42,476 nt of DNA from JAGMXM01 sp964458325 (GTDB lineage Bacteria > Verrucomicrobiota > Verrucomicrobiia > Limisphaerales > UBA1319). The position numbers and the translations under genes were made by a program. The stretch is taken from the NCBI GenBank assembly GCA_964458325.1, contig CAYWIM010000034.1, positions 1 through 42,476 on the forward strand. The letters run 5' to 3'. Numbering within the stretch: the stretch's first letter is position 1; each line of letters begins with the position of its first letter. The notes beneath the pieces are model-generated. The model was not told where the DNA came from, did not search any database, and saw only the letters and a list, made by a program, of their open reading frames with translations. Shown piece after piece: positions 8,654-17,612 of this stretch.

Positions 8654-10826
8654 ATATCTGAATCCGGCGCATCACGCGATCGCGGTATTGAATTTCCCGC
8701 AGACCCCAATCCTCGACCCGGCTGAATTCGGTGACGATGGCCTCGGGCGCCGGCTGAGGGGTGTCGGTCTGCAGCACATAGATCGCGTTCTGGCCTCGGC
8801 GCTCCCGGTACCCAGGCCAGAAATAGAACTGATTCCGCGGCTGGTCCGTGGTTTGATAATACACCATGGGATCGTCCGGCACCCCCGCCTTCGCCTCTGG
8901 AAGATAGAAGGAAAGCTGGCCCACGATTCCATAATGATCGCCGATGATGAACGCCGGCCTGCCTTCAGCCTCGAGCCGCTCACGCGCTTCGCCCGTGACC
9001 CGGGCAGTCTTCGCCCAGCCACGGACTCTGCGCAGCGGATCCACTTCGACCGGCAGCGCGCGCCCCGTCAGCTTGATCAGCAGGTTGGTGTTGTGCAGTA
9101 GAAGGACCCCCGATATCCCCGCCGCCGCGCCCCCCACGAACAGCGGCCGCAGCCAGCGCAGCCCCTCCCGCCACCGCGATTCCCAGTAGTCCACCATCAG
9201 GCAGAACAACGGCACCACCGCCGGCGCAATCCAGTTCGGCTGCACCCGCGAATGCATCGTATACAGCGCATAAAATCCGAACACCGGCGCGCCCATGCAA
9301 AAGTAGAACACTCGCCGCATCCGCCGGGCCCCGTCGATCGCCGGCCCCCGCTGCTGCCAGAAAGCAAACGCCGCCACTGCCGCTCCCGCAAAGAAGATCG
9401 GATGGAGCAATCCCGCCTCGACCGCGACAAAATCAGCGAGGTATTTGACCGTGAACTGCCATTCCCGGCCCACATGTCCCACCTGGGCGACATGCGTGAC
9501 CGTCACCCAATCGTGCCCGACGTTCCACCCGATGACCGGCAGCATGCATGCCAAGTTGATCGCCAGGGCCAGGTAAGGCCCCGGACGGCGCAGCTGGCGC
9601 CGTGCATCCGGCCATAGCACGAAGAACAATGCCCACGATGCCCACTGGAATAAGGCCACATACTTGCTCAGAAATCCGAGCCCCATCCATGCCCCCGTCC
9701 ACACCCACGCGGCCGTGGATCCGCTCCGAACGGCCGACAGGCCCGAAATCATGGCCGCCGTCCAAAACACCACTGAAAGCGGATCGATCGTCATCAGCAC
9801 CGACCCCGCCGCCAGCAGGGGGGTCGCCAGCCCAATCACCACCATCGCCAGCCCCGCCCCCGGATGCAGCTCGCGCGCCAGATGGCGGTACAGCACCAGC
9901 CCGAGGACCGCCGCGATCACCGGCGACCAGAACCGCACGCCGAACTCCCGATCCCCCCACAGATGCGTCCCCAGCCATTGCGCGCAGGCGATCATCGGCG
10001 GCTTGCTGTAATAGGACCAATCCAGGCGCTTGGACCAGAGCCATTGATAGGCCTCATCCTCGCTCAGCTCGATGGTGTCGCTGCCCACGTAGATCAGCCG
10101 TGCCGCCAGGATCAATCCGATCGCCACATACGCCAGCGATCTCCATTGCCGATGGCGTTCCTCGCGCCATCGGTCCTCCGAAATCTTCGGCACGGCCTCG
10201 ACCGCGTCCGGAACACGAAGCGATCGACACCGCCGCCACCAGCATGGGAACCATCGCGCACCCGCCACCTCCCAGAATGCCGACGCCATCCGGACCACTC
10301 CGTAGCCAACGGCGATCCCCAGCAGAGCTCCCGCCACCACATCGGCCGGATAATGGGCCCCTTGATACACCCTCGAGAAAGCCGCCAGCGTCCCCGCTGG
10401 CGCCATGTACCTCCAGCTGCGCCGATAATACATCCCCAGCACCATGGCCGCCGCGAACCAGTTGCCCGCATGCGAGGACGGCATGCTGGACCGATTCCGC
10501 CGCAGCTCGTCGGGATTCTCGGTTTCCGCGAGGATCTCCGGGCGCAGCCGGCCGATCCCTCTCTTGAGCGGCTGGTAAACGCCGACTTCACCCGCCAGAA
10601 CGGCCAGCACCACCAGCCCCAGACAGATCCGCGCCCGCTGGCTCCCCCTCCAGATCACGCCGGCCACGGCCAACACCACCACCAAAGCCAATAAGCCATT
10701 CCAGCTGAACAGCGCCGCCAATGTGTCGAGCCAGGGATGCCGCATCCCCTCGTGGACCCAGCGGTACGCCGCCAGATCCATGGCCCGCAGCCAGTCCATG
10801 AACGGTATTCCCGTCGAAGGAAGCAC
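8631..10826 (-). CDS. PAP2 phosphatase fused to a family 39/83-type membrane glycosyltransferase
   Basis: 731 residues, two membrane enzymes in one chain. Residues 1-190 are a PAP2 acid phosphatase with all three motifs: KRGIGRLRP (88-96), PSSHAGN (116-122) and SRVYQGAHYPAD (151-162). These enzymes dephosphorylate lipid phosphates, often undecaprenyl pyrophosphate. After a basic linker (about 195-230), the remainder is a multi-pass glycosyltransferase of the PMT/ArnT kind. It has the periplasmic acidic motif ELSEDEAYQWLW followed by YYSKPPM, and many hydrophobic helices. Such enzymes move a sugar from a polyprenyl-phosphate donor to lipid or protein. The frame opens with GTG at 10826, 11 bases after the apt stop; an ATG at 10799 is an alternative. 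Its 3' end overlaps the glycosylase gene by 23 bases. Acceptor and sugar cannot be predicted. Confidence 0.87.
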   Translation of the reverse strand: MLPSTGIPFMDWLRAMDLAAYRWVHEGMRHPWLDTLAALFSWNGLLALVVVLAVAGVIWRGSQRARICLGLVVLAVLAGEVGVYQPLKRGIGRLRPEILAETENPDELRRNRSSMPSSHAGNWFAAAMVLGMYYRRSWRYMAPAGTLAAFSRVYQGAHYPADVVAGALLGIAVGYGVVRMASAFWEVAGARWFPCWWRRCRSLRVPDAVEAVPKISEDRWREERHRQWRSLAYVAIGLILAARLIYVGSDTIELSEDEAYQWLWSKRLDWSYYSKPPMIACAQWLGTHLWGDREFGVRFWSPVIAAVLGLVLYRHLARELHPGAGLAMVVIGLATPLLAAGSVLMTIDPLSVVFWTAAMISGLSAVRSGSTAAWVWTGAWMGLGFLSKYVALFQWASWALFFVLWPDARRQLRRPGPYLALAINLACMLPVIGWNVGHDWVTVTHVAQVGHVGREWQFTVKYLADFVAVEAGLLHPIFFAGAAVAAFAFWQQRGPAIDGARRMRRVFYFCMGAPVFGFYALYTMHSRVQPNWIAPAVVPLFCLMVDYWESRWREGLRWLRPLFVGGAAAGISGVLLLHNTNLLIKLTGRALPVEVDPLRRVRGWAKTARVTGEARERLEAEGRPAFIIGDHYGIVGQLSFYLPEAKAGVPDDPMVYYQTTDQPRNQFYFWPGYRERRGQNAIYVLQTDTPQPAPEAIVTEFSRVEDWGLREIQYRDRVMRRIQIFACRELR

Positions 10827-10837
10827 GACGGCGCCAA

Positions 10838-11365
10838 TCAGAAGGCCACCAGGGACCGCACCGGCGTCGATCCCAGCCGCGCGCGGCCTCGAAGAGACTC
10901 GAGCTCGACGAAGAATACGGCCTCGAGGATGTGCGCCTCCAAACGCCGCAACAGCGCGGCGGCGGCGGCGGCGGTCCCTCCGGTCGCCAGCAAGTCGTCC
11001 ATCAGCAGCACCCGGCTGCCCGCCGCCACTGCGTCCACGTGCATCGCCACGGTGTTCGATCCATACTCGAGGTCATAGCTCTGCTCGATGGTTCGAAAGG
11101 GCAGCTTGCCCCGCTTGCGGACCGGGACGAAGGCGGCCTGCAATCGCAGCGCGGCGGCAGCGGCGAAAATGAAACCGCGCGCGTCGATCCCCACCACAGC
11201 GTCCACCGTGCCAGGCGCATGCCCTTCGATCATCCGCTCGATGCACCCCGCAAACAGGCGCGCGCTGCCCAGGACGGGCGTGATATCCTTGAACTGAATC
11301 CCCGGCTTCGGAAAGTCCGGGATGTTCCGGATCGCTGCCGCCAATTCGCTGGAAGTGACGTTCAT
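10838..11365 (-). CDS. apt: Adenine phosphoribosyltransferase
   Basis: 175 residues, the usual length for Apt, which makes AMP from adenine and PRPP in purine salvage. The N-terminus IRNIPDFPKPGIQFKDITP is diagnostic. GIDARGFIFAAAAAL (59-73) is the family loop, and LMDDLLATGGT (121-131) is the PRPP-binding motif with its paired aspartates. KRGKLPF (84-90) matches the usual KpGKLP stretch. It is the second gene of the minus-strand cluster, 18 bases after the sigma factor stop. No Shine-Dalgarno sequence is visible, so coupling to the upstream gene is likely. Cytoplasmic and intact. Confidence 0.95.
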   Translation of the reverse strand: MNVTSSELAAAIRNIPDFPKPGIQFKDITPVLGSARLFAGCIERMIEGHAPGTVDAVVGIDARGFIFAAAAALRLQAAFVPVRKRGKLPFRTIEQSYDLEYGSNTVAMHVDAVAAGSRVLLMDDLLATGGTAAAAAALLRRLEAHILEAVFFVELESLRGRARLGSTPVRSLVAF

Positions 11366-11383
11366 GGAGGAGATCTCGGCCCG

Positions 11384-12427
11384 CTACCGTTGGACCGCTT
11401 CGAGCTTCTGGATCATTCGTCGGAGCTTGTTCAATGCGATGTTCTGGATCTGCCGCACTCGCTCGCGGGTGACGCCAAATTTCTGGCCCACTTCCTCGAG
11501 CGTTTTTTCCGATCCGCCGTCCAGCCCGAATCGATACCGCAGGATGGTGGATTCGCGCGAATCGAGGGTCTTGACCATCTCACGGAGCATCCGGGTGATG
11601 GTTTTGTCCTTGAGCTCCTCGAAGGGGGTGCTGGCATTTTCGTCCTGGACAATCTCGGCAAAATTGTTCGATTCATCGTCGCCGATCGGCGCATCGAGGG
11701 ACGCCGGCCGGATGGCCGCGGTCCGCAGCTGGGCCACCCGCGCCGCCGACATGCCCATCTCCTCCGCCAGCTCCTCGTCGTTCGGTTCCCGTCCCAGCAC
11801 CTCTTGCATCCGCAGCGATAGACGCCGCATCTTCGAGATCTTGTCCACCAGGTGGACCGGCAGCCGAATGGTCTTGGACTGGTTGGCCAGCGCCCGCTTG
11901 ATCGACTGCTTGATCCACCACGCGCCATACGTCGACAGCTTGCCGCCCTTGGACGGATCGAACCGCTCGACCGCCTTCATCAGCCCGATATTGCCCTCGC
12001 TGATCAAATCCAGCAGCGGCAATCCCAATCCCTCGTAGTCGTGCGCGATCTTGACCACCAGCCGAAGATTCGCCTTGATCATCTGCTCGCGCGCCTTCTT
12101 GTCCCCCTTCCGGATCCGCGCCGCCAGCTCCACCTCCTCCGCCGGCGTCAGCAGCTTGACCTGGCCGATCTCGCGCAAATAAAGCTTGATCGCCGTGTCC
12201 CCGTCATAGGCGGTCCGTTCCTTCTCCTCCAGCGCCTCGATCGCATCCTCGTCCCGCGGTATGGATCGCTCCTCGACCGGCGCCTTCTCCCGCGGCAATT
12301 CGATCGATGGATCCACCTCTCCTCGATCGGCAGCCGCCGGCTTGCGCCCCGCCCTCGCCCCACGCTCGGGTCGCACCCCCCGAGCCGCTGGATCTCCCTG
12401 CCGCGCCGGTTTTCGTCTCTGCACCAT
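11384..12427 (-). CDS. Sigma-70 family RNA polymerase sigma factor (RpoD/group 2-like)
   Basis: 347 residues. After a basic, disordered-looking head (1-70) come region 1.2 (GDTAIKLYLREIGQVKLL, about 76-93) and region 2 (about 117-187). Region 2 includes the core-binding and -10 melting stretch DLISEGNIGLMKAVERFD and the aromatic STYGAWWIKQSIKRA. Region 3 follows, then region 4 with the -35 helix-turn-helix ending TRERVRQIQNIALNKLR. Region 1.1 and the large non-conserved region of classical RpoD are absent, so this may be the housekeeping sigma of a short type or a group 2 paralogue. For that reason no symbol is given. It is the first gene of the five-gene cluster; an in-frame stop lies two codons upstream of the ATG, fixing the start. 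A tiny reading frame precedes it (separate entry). Confidence 0.9.
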   Translation of the reverse strand: MVQRRKPARQGDPAARGVRPERGARAGRKPAAADRGEVDPSIELPREKAPVEERSIPRDEDAIEALEEKERTAYDGDTAIKLYLREIGQVKLLTPAEEVELAARIRKGDKKAREQMIKANLRLVVKIAHDYEGLGLPLLDLISEGNIGLMKAVERFDPSKGGKLSTYGAWWIKQSIKRALANQSKTIRLPVHLVDKISKMRRLSLRMQEVLGREPNDEELAEEMGMSAARVAQLRTAAIRPASLDAPIGDDESNNFAEIVQDENASTPFEELKDKTITRMLREMVKTLDSRESTILRYRFGLDGGSEKTLEEVGQKFGVTRERVRQIQNIALNKLRRMIQKLEAVQR

Positions 12428-12430
12428 AGG

Positions 12431-12457
12431 CTATTGTCGGTTCTCCAAGAACAACAT
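12431..12457 (-). other. Possible 8-codon leader ORF before the sigma factor gene
   Basis: Reading the minus strand, ATG at 12457 opens an eight-residue frame (MLFLENRQ) ending in TAG at 12431. A single codon (CCT) then separates it from the sigma factor ATG, in the same frame. Purine-rich GAGGA lies just upstream of the small ATG, while the sigma gene itself has only GGAG about 15 bases before its ATG, which is too far for good initiation. Termination-reinitiation could therefore set sigma synthesis. This rests on spacing alone and may be chance. Confidence 0.25.
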
Positions 12458-12564
12458 GTCCTCGATCCTGACTCGAGCCCTGCCGTGCCGGGCCGCTGTT
12501 TCGCAAGGCAGGAACGCTCAACACCAGAGGTCCTGACCGTATTCGATCCGCATCAGCGCGCAAG

Positions 12565-15549
12565 TCAATTCGGCTTGTCCAACGCGTTCGCACTGTCGAG
12601 ATGTCCCTTCTCGAAATCGGTCGGGCTGACCCAGCCGGCGCTGAGCTTCTCCCCGCGCATGTAGCGTTCGTAAAATCCCCGGTCTTTGTCGCTCGAGTAT
12701 GGATACTGCTCGAACACCTCGCCGCGGCCCAGTATGCGCGGATCGCCCTGGGCTTCGAGCTCGGCCGACATCCGGCGCCGAAGATCCTCTTCGAGCGCCG
12801 CTGTCATCGGATCCCCGGATCGATTCCGCAGGCAGTCCGGGTCCGCCCGCAGGTCGTAGAGCTCGGCCGCCGGCCGCCGGCCGAAACAGAGCGCCCAAGG
12901 CGGGTCGGCCGGATTGCGGCGATGGGCATCGAGAATCTCCGTCTTGGTGGGCCCGCCGTCGCAGTTCAAATACCCCGTTTCCGGATTGCCCGCCGGCCAC
13001 CGCGCTGTCTCGAAGTTCCGCACATAGAGCCAGCCGTCCCGGACGATCCCGCGGATCGGGTATCCCCAGTCATGCGGGCGCCCGACGTCATGCCGTTCCT
13101 TGCCGATCAGGGCATGGTCGCGCCCCGGATTCACGCGGCCGGACATCGCCGACTCGAAGATGTCGCGCAGGCTCCGGCCGGGAGTGGATGCCAATCCGGT
13201 CGCGGCCCAGTCGAGCCTGGCCACATCGATGAACGTGGGCGCCAGATCGATGAAGCTCACATAATCGTCCACCACACGGCCCGGGCTCGCGATGCCGCGT
13301 TTCCAGCGGATGGCCAGCGGGACGTGATTCGACTCGTCATAGGCCTGGCCTTTCGCCCGAGGGAACGGCATCCCATGGTCGGATGTCGCCACGACTAGCG
13401 TCTGGTCCAGGAGCCCGCGACGTTCCAGCTCGTCGAGCATTCGCCCCAGATGCCGGTCGAAATGCTCGACCTCGAACGCATAGTCCAGCAGATCCTGGCG
13501 AACGACCTCATTGTCCGGCCAGTAGCCCGGCACCCAGTCGACATCCTCGATCCTCTTGCCGCCTTTCAACGTGCCCGACCCGAATTCGTATCCGCGATGG
13601 GGCTCGACCGCCCCGTACCAGAAGCACCAAGGCGTGTTCGTCGGCGCGGCATCGAGGAAGTCCGCAAAATTGGCCGCGTAATCGTTGCGGCCGATGCCCT
13701 GGGCTGGCGGGGGGGCGGTGCGCTGGTTGTAAGGCTGGCCCGCAAGCTGCCGAGGACGTCCATCGGCGTTCGTGGCCACGCCGGGCGCCCACCCTTTGGC
13801 GGTCACACCGACATGCCAGCCGCGCTCGGCCAGGATCTCGGGATACGTCCGGTATCGCGGCGGGAAAAATGGGCTGTGATTGCAGGCCGCCTCGAGCTGC
13901 CACGAGTTGCGTCCCGTCAGCAGGCAGGCGCGCGATGGCGCGCACTTGGCATTGGGCGTGTAGGCGTGCGTGAACAGGATCCCCTCCCGAGCCACGCGGT
14001 CAAAGGCCGGCGTCCGAACCCAGCGGCATCCGTAAGCCCCGGCATGCCCAAAGGACCAGTCGTCGGCGATCGCCAGCAGGATGTTCGGCGGCCCCATTCG
14101 AAAATACTTGTTCACGATCCAATCCGGCTGCCACGGATCCGGATCGCGCTTTTGGCCGCTCAAGTCGATGGCCGCGGGCTGGCGGTTCTCCGCCGGCAGC
14201 TCGACCCTGTCGCCCGCCTTCCGCTGCCATTCCTTCATCAGCGCTCGCAGCCGGTCGACATGCCCCGCGTTCTCGGCGCGATCGATCACGTTGATCCTTT
14301 CGAGCGGGTCTGACTCGAGGTCGAACAGCTGCAGGTGGCCGATCTTCGGATAGGCAATCAGCTTCCATCGGTCGTCGCGCACGGCCCGTTGGATCTCGAG
14401 GAACGGCAGGAATACCGAGTCGCGAATCCGGCTCTTTACACCCTCCCAGATCGGCCGCAGGCTCGCCCCGTCCAGATCGCCTGGCGGCTCGATCCCCAGC
14501 ACGTCGCAGACGGTCGGAAAGACATCGAGCAGATAGCTGAAAGCGTCTGTGGATCGGCCCGCCGGAATGCCGGGGCCGGCCAAGATCAGCGGGCATCGCA
14601 TGCTGTGCTCATAGACGCTTTGCTTGCCCAGCAGGCCGTGGCTGCCGACCGCCAATCCCTGGTCCGCGGCGTAGATGATCAGCGTGTCGTCCGAGTGGCC
14701 GCTCTCCCGCAAGGCCTCGAGGATCCGCCCCACCTGCTCGTCCAGATGCGTGATCAGCCCGTAATACTCGGCCAGCTGGTCGCGAACGACCGCCTCCGTC
14801 CGCGGCCACGGCGCCAGGTTCTCGTCCCGCCCGCCCCGCATCATGCCGTTGTCGAACGGGTGTTGCGGCAGGAAATTCCCCGGCAGCGGCGGCCGGTCGC
14901 GGTAATACATCTGCCGATACCGCTCCGGCGGCATCCGCGGATCATGCGGCGCCGTGAAAGCCACGTAGGCGAAGAACGGCTTCGTTCCGTCGTGGCTTCG
15001 GAGGAACTCGATCGCCGCGTCCGCGAACATCTCGCTCGAGAACCTCTCGCCCGGACGCGGCTCGGTCAGCTTGCCGTCCGGCCCCAGATCCCGGACCGGC
15101 ACCCGGGTGTGGTCCGACATGCCGCCTAAAAAGACGCGGCTCCCCCGCTGAAACGCCCGCAGCCAGGAGGCCGGCCCGTTGTGCCATTTGCCCGTCGCGA
15201 AGGTGACATACCCGCTTCTGGCCAAAACCTCGGGCATGAGGACGGCATTCGTGAGCGAGTTATCGACATGAAACCATGTCTTGCCGCTCATGAGCATGGC
15301 CCGGCTCGGCATGCACACCGCGCCGCTGTTGCCGCCAAAACAGTAGTTCGCCCGGAAGCTGAATCCCGATGCCGCCAGCCGGTCCAGGTTCGGCGTCCGG
15401 ATGTGTGGGTTGCCATGCGCGGCGATGGTGTCGGCCCGCTGATCGTCTGCGAGCAGGAAAAGGATGTTCGGCCGGCCCGCTCCATTCGCCGCCAGCATCC
15501 CCGCCCACCCCACCAGGGCCGCCCAGGCCAGATAACAGTCTCTTTTCAT
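12565..15549 (-). CDS. Two-headed sulfatase (two fused type I sulfatase domains)
   Basis: 994 residues with an N-terminal signal peptide (hydrophobic 6-21, probable cleavage near ANGAG). Each half is a full type I sulfatase, an enzyme that hydrolyses sulfate esters using a formylglycine made from cysteine in C-x-P-S-R. The first half has metal ligands in LLADDQ (32-37) and CMPSR at 79-83. The second starts near residue 485 with PNILLAIADDW and has CAPSR at 536-540. Later metal-site patterns (AADQGLAVGSHG near 294; TSDHGMPFPRAKGQ near 722) are also present in both. The join runs straight from the end of the first domain with no second signal peptide, so the pair would be exported together. It lies 21 bases after the glycosidase-like gene, as the third gene of the operon. 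The second half resembles heparan/N-sulfoglucosamine-type sulfatases in overall pattern; substrates are not predictable. Confidence 0.9.
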   Translation of the reverse strand: MKRDCYLAWAALVGWAGMLAANGAGRPNILFLLADDQRADTIAAHGNPHIRTPNLDRLAASGFSFRANYCFGGNSGAVCMPSRAMLMSGKTWFHVDNSLTNAVLMPEVLARSGYVTFATGKWHNGPASWLRAFQRGSRVFLGGMSDHTRVPVRDLGPDGKLTEPRPGERFSSEMFADAAIEFLRSHDGTKPFFAYVAFTAPHDPRMPPERYRQMYYRDRPPLPGNFLPQHPFDNGMMRGGRDENLAPWPRTEAVVRDQLAEYYGLITHLDEQVGRILEALRESGHSDDTLIIYAADQGLAVGSHGLLGKQSVYEHSMRCPLILAGPGIPAGRSTDAFSYLLDVFPTVCDVLGIEPPGDLDGASLRPIWEGVKSRIRDSVFLPFLEIQRAVRDDRWKLIAYPKIGHLQLFDLESDPLERINVIDRAENAGHVDRLRALMKEWQRKAGDRVELPAENRQPAAIDLSGQKRDPDPWQPDWIVNKYFRMGPPNILLAIADDWSFGHAGAYGCRWVRTPAFDRVAREGILFTHAYTPNAKCAPSRACLLTGRNSWQLEAACNHSPFFPPRYRTYPEILAERGWHVGVTAKGWAPGVATNADGRPRQLAGQPYNQRTAPPPAQGIGRNDYAANFADFLDAAPTNTPWCFWYGAVEPHRGYEFGSGTLKGGKRIEDVDWVPGYWPDNEVVRQDLLDYAFEVEHFDRHLGRMLDELERRGLLDQTLVVATSDHGMPFPRAKGQAYDESNHVPLAIRWKRGIASPGRVVDDYVSFIDLAPTFIDVARLDWAATGLASTPGRSLRDIFESAMSGRVNPGRDHALIGKERHDVGRPHDWGYPIRGIVRDGWLYVRNFETARWPAGNPETGYLNCDGGPTKTEILDAHRRNPADPPWALCFGRRPAAELYDLRADPDCLRNRSGDPMTAALEEDLRRRMSAELEAQGDPRILGRGEVFEQYPYSSDKDRGFYERYMRGEKLSAGWVSPTDFEKGHLDSANALDKPN

Positions 15550-15570
15550 CTCGGGACCGCCTGTCTTGGT

Positions 15571-17580
15571 TTATCGTGCTTCCACCACGATCGCCTCATG
15601 AATGTCGACCCGCGGCACCCGGAGCCGAATCGCCCCGTCCCGGTAATCGAAAGCCAGCGGCTGGCCCGACGGCTCGAGGCTGACCTTCGCGGGCGGGGCC
15701 GGATGCCGAATGGTCACCGCCAGCGGACCGATCGGCGCGATCGCCTCGACAATCGGCTCGGTCGCATGCGGCCCCGACGTGTTGACCAAATGAACCAGAA
15801 GCCGGCCCCGATGGCGGGCCACGCTGACATCCACGTCCGTTGATCCCTTCACCTCGACCATCGGCTCCGGCGCCAATTGCCCCACCAGATCGTCCAGAAA
15901 ATCCCGGATCCCGGCCGGCCGCGCCCCCAGATAGCTCCGGGCGACGCTGAAGCATACCGCGGCCAGCTTGCCTTTGCCCACAGGGACGACCGTTGCGGCA
16001 GGACCCAAGACCGCGTTCCCGTCTCCAATCTCCCGCAGCTCGCCCACGCCTCGGGCCCGCGGACCGAGCCGGACAGCCTGAACCTGGCCTTTCACCGGAG
16101 TCACACCGCCCCGATACGCAAGCTGGCATGACTTCGGGCTGGGCGCCCCCGCCGCTGTCACACCCAGATCCTCGGCGAACATCGCGGCCGTCGCCGGCCC
16201 GATCAGCAGCAAATGGCCGCCGCCACGGACATAGCCCATGAGATCGCTTCGAAACTCCGGCTCCAGGTATTCCCACTCCGGCACGACGATCAGCGGGTAC
16301 TCCCCGAGGCGGCCCGCCACCTGGTGCTCGCCAACCACCTCGACCGAATGCTGGCTCTCGAGCAGCGCCTGCAGCACGCCGCTCACCCGCGAAAGATCCC
16401 GGTTGAACAATCCGTTGATCAGCCGGTAGTGCCCCGCCGTCGATAGCAGCAGCCCCACCTGCGGCGCCGGCTCCGCCCCATGGCAAAGCGCCTGGCGCGC
16501 CCGGCAGAACTTCGCGACCTCGGCCATCACCGGTATTCGCTCCTCGCGGATCGAGCCATCGCGCTTCTGGGTGATATAAGCCTGAAATCCTCCGCCCAGC
16601 GCCAACACCACCGCCGCCTCCCGCTCGAGCTGAACCGCCGTCTTCTGGATCGATCCGTTCTTGCCCGGATTCCGCGAGAAGCTCCAAGCCATCAGATCCC
16701 ACGGCTTGCCCTGGCGCACAAGGTAGCGCCCCGACAGGCGCGCCGAGTTCACGCTGTCTTCGGGCGAGTAATCCCCCGATAGAAAATCCACCGGCGCGCT
16801 CACCGGCTCCGCCATGTGATCGGTGAAGGCCCAGTTGCTGCAGAGCTGGAAATCCGGGTGCGTCCGCTTGACCTCAGCCACGTAGTGCCGGAGATAGCGG
16901 CGAAATGACTCCCGATGAAACTCGAGGAACTCGAACCAGTGCGGATCGCCCGGCTTGCGGGGCGGGTCCTGAATGCCCGTGGCTTTCCGAAACGCTTCGA
17001 GCGCCTCCGGCCCGTAATCCGGGGCCGATGCCCAGCACTCGCCATCCACCCACGCCCCATCCACCCCATAGTCCCCCGCCAGCTCCCGCAACTGCGGGAT
17101 CAGCAGCCGCTCCGCATAAGGACCGAAAAACGATGTCGCCTTGCCCTGCGTCTTGCCCCCCGCATCGATGATCCCCCACGACGGATTCCGCCGGATCGCC
17201 TCGCTGTCCCAAACGCCCGAGTAGTGCATGTAGAGCGCCACCCCGCGCCGGGCTGTGACCTCCCGCCACACCCGCAGCGGATCCCCGACAAAACCTGGCG
17301 CCGGATTGCCCGCTTTGGTCGGATAGCTCGACAGCCCCGGATGACCCTTGCAGTCGATCTGGATGTAGTCGGGCCGTACCTGGTCAATGACGCTCTCGAT
17401 CATCGCCGGCGTCGTGTTCTTTCCGATCTCCGTGCAGTCCGGCCCGGCATGGAAATCGAAGTGAACACCCAGAAAACTATCGGCGCGCTTGAGGCGCGGG
17501 TGCGGCTCGCCGCCGGAAACCCCGCCCGCCACTCCAGGCAAAATCGCCAGAACGATCCATCTCAATAATCCGTTGCGCAT
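15571..17580 (-). CDS. Secreted glycoside-hydrolase-like protein (fucosidase/beta-galactosidase-like fold)
   Basis: 669 residues from the ATG at 17580, which gives a compact signal peptide (MRNGLLRWIVLAILPGVAGG). An ATG at 17616 overlapping the upstream stop as ATGA would add 12 residues and is a real alternative. The N-terminal two thirds look like a (beta/alpha)8 barrel: LGVHFDFHAG, then YIQIDCKGHPG, ALYMHYSGVWD, and YGVDGAWVDGECW near residue 160, whose acidic residues are candidate catalytic groups. The C-terminal third contains IVVPEWEYLEPEF and GGGHLLLIGPATA, resembling the beta-galactosidase trimerisation (Rossmann-like) domain of GH42-type enzymes. I would place it near the GH29/GH151/GH42 group, but the exact family and sugar are uncertain. 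Second gene of the operon with the RidA-like protein and the two-headed sulfatase. Confidence 0.75.
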   Translation of the reverse strand: MRNGLLRWIVLAILPGVAGGVSGGEPHPRLKRADSFLGVHFDFHAGPDCTEIGKNTTPAMIESVIDQVRPDYIQIDCKGHPGLSSYPTKAGNPAPGFVGDPLRVWREVTARRGVALYMHYSGVWDSEAIRRNPSWGIIDAGGKTQGKATSFFGPYAERLLIPQLRELAGDYGVDGAWVDGECWASAPDYGPEALEAFRKATGIQDPPRKPGDPHWFEFLEFHRESFRRYLRHYVAEVKRTHPDFQLCSNWAFTDHMAEPVSAPVDFLSGDYSPEDSVNSARLSGRYLVRQGKPWDLMAWSFSRNPGKNGSIQKTAVQLEREAAVVLALGGGFQAYITQKRDGSIREERIPVMAEVAKFCRARQALCHGAEPAPQVGLLLSTAGHYRLINGLFNRDLSRVSGVLQALLESQHSVEVVGEHQVAGRLGEYPLIVVPEWEYLEPEFRSDLMGYVRGGGHLLLIGPATAAMFAEDLGVTAAGAPSPKSCQLAYRGGVTPVKGQVQAVRLGPRARGVGELREIGDGNAVLGPAATVVPVGKGKLAAVCFSVARSYLGARPAGIRDFLDDLVGQLAPEPMVEVKGSTDVDVSVARHRGRLLVHLVNTSGPHATEPIVEAIAPIGPLAVTIRHPAPPAKVSLEPSGQPLAFDYRDGAIRLRVPRVDIHEAIVVEAR

Positions 17581-17612
17581 GATAAAAAAGCGTCCGTGAC
17601 GCTGGCTTGGTG

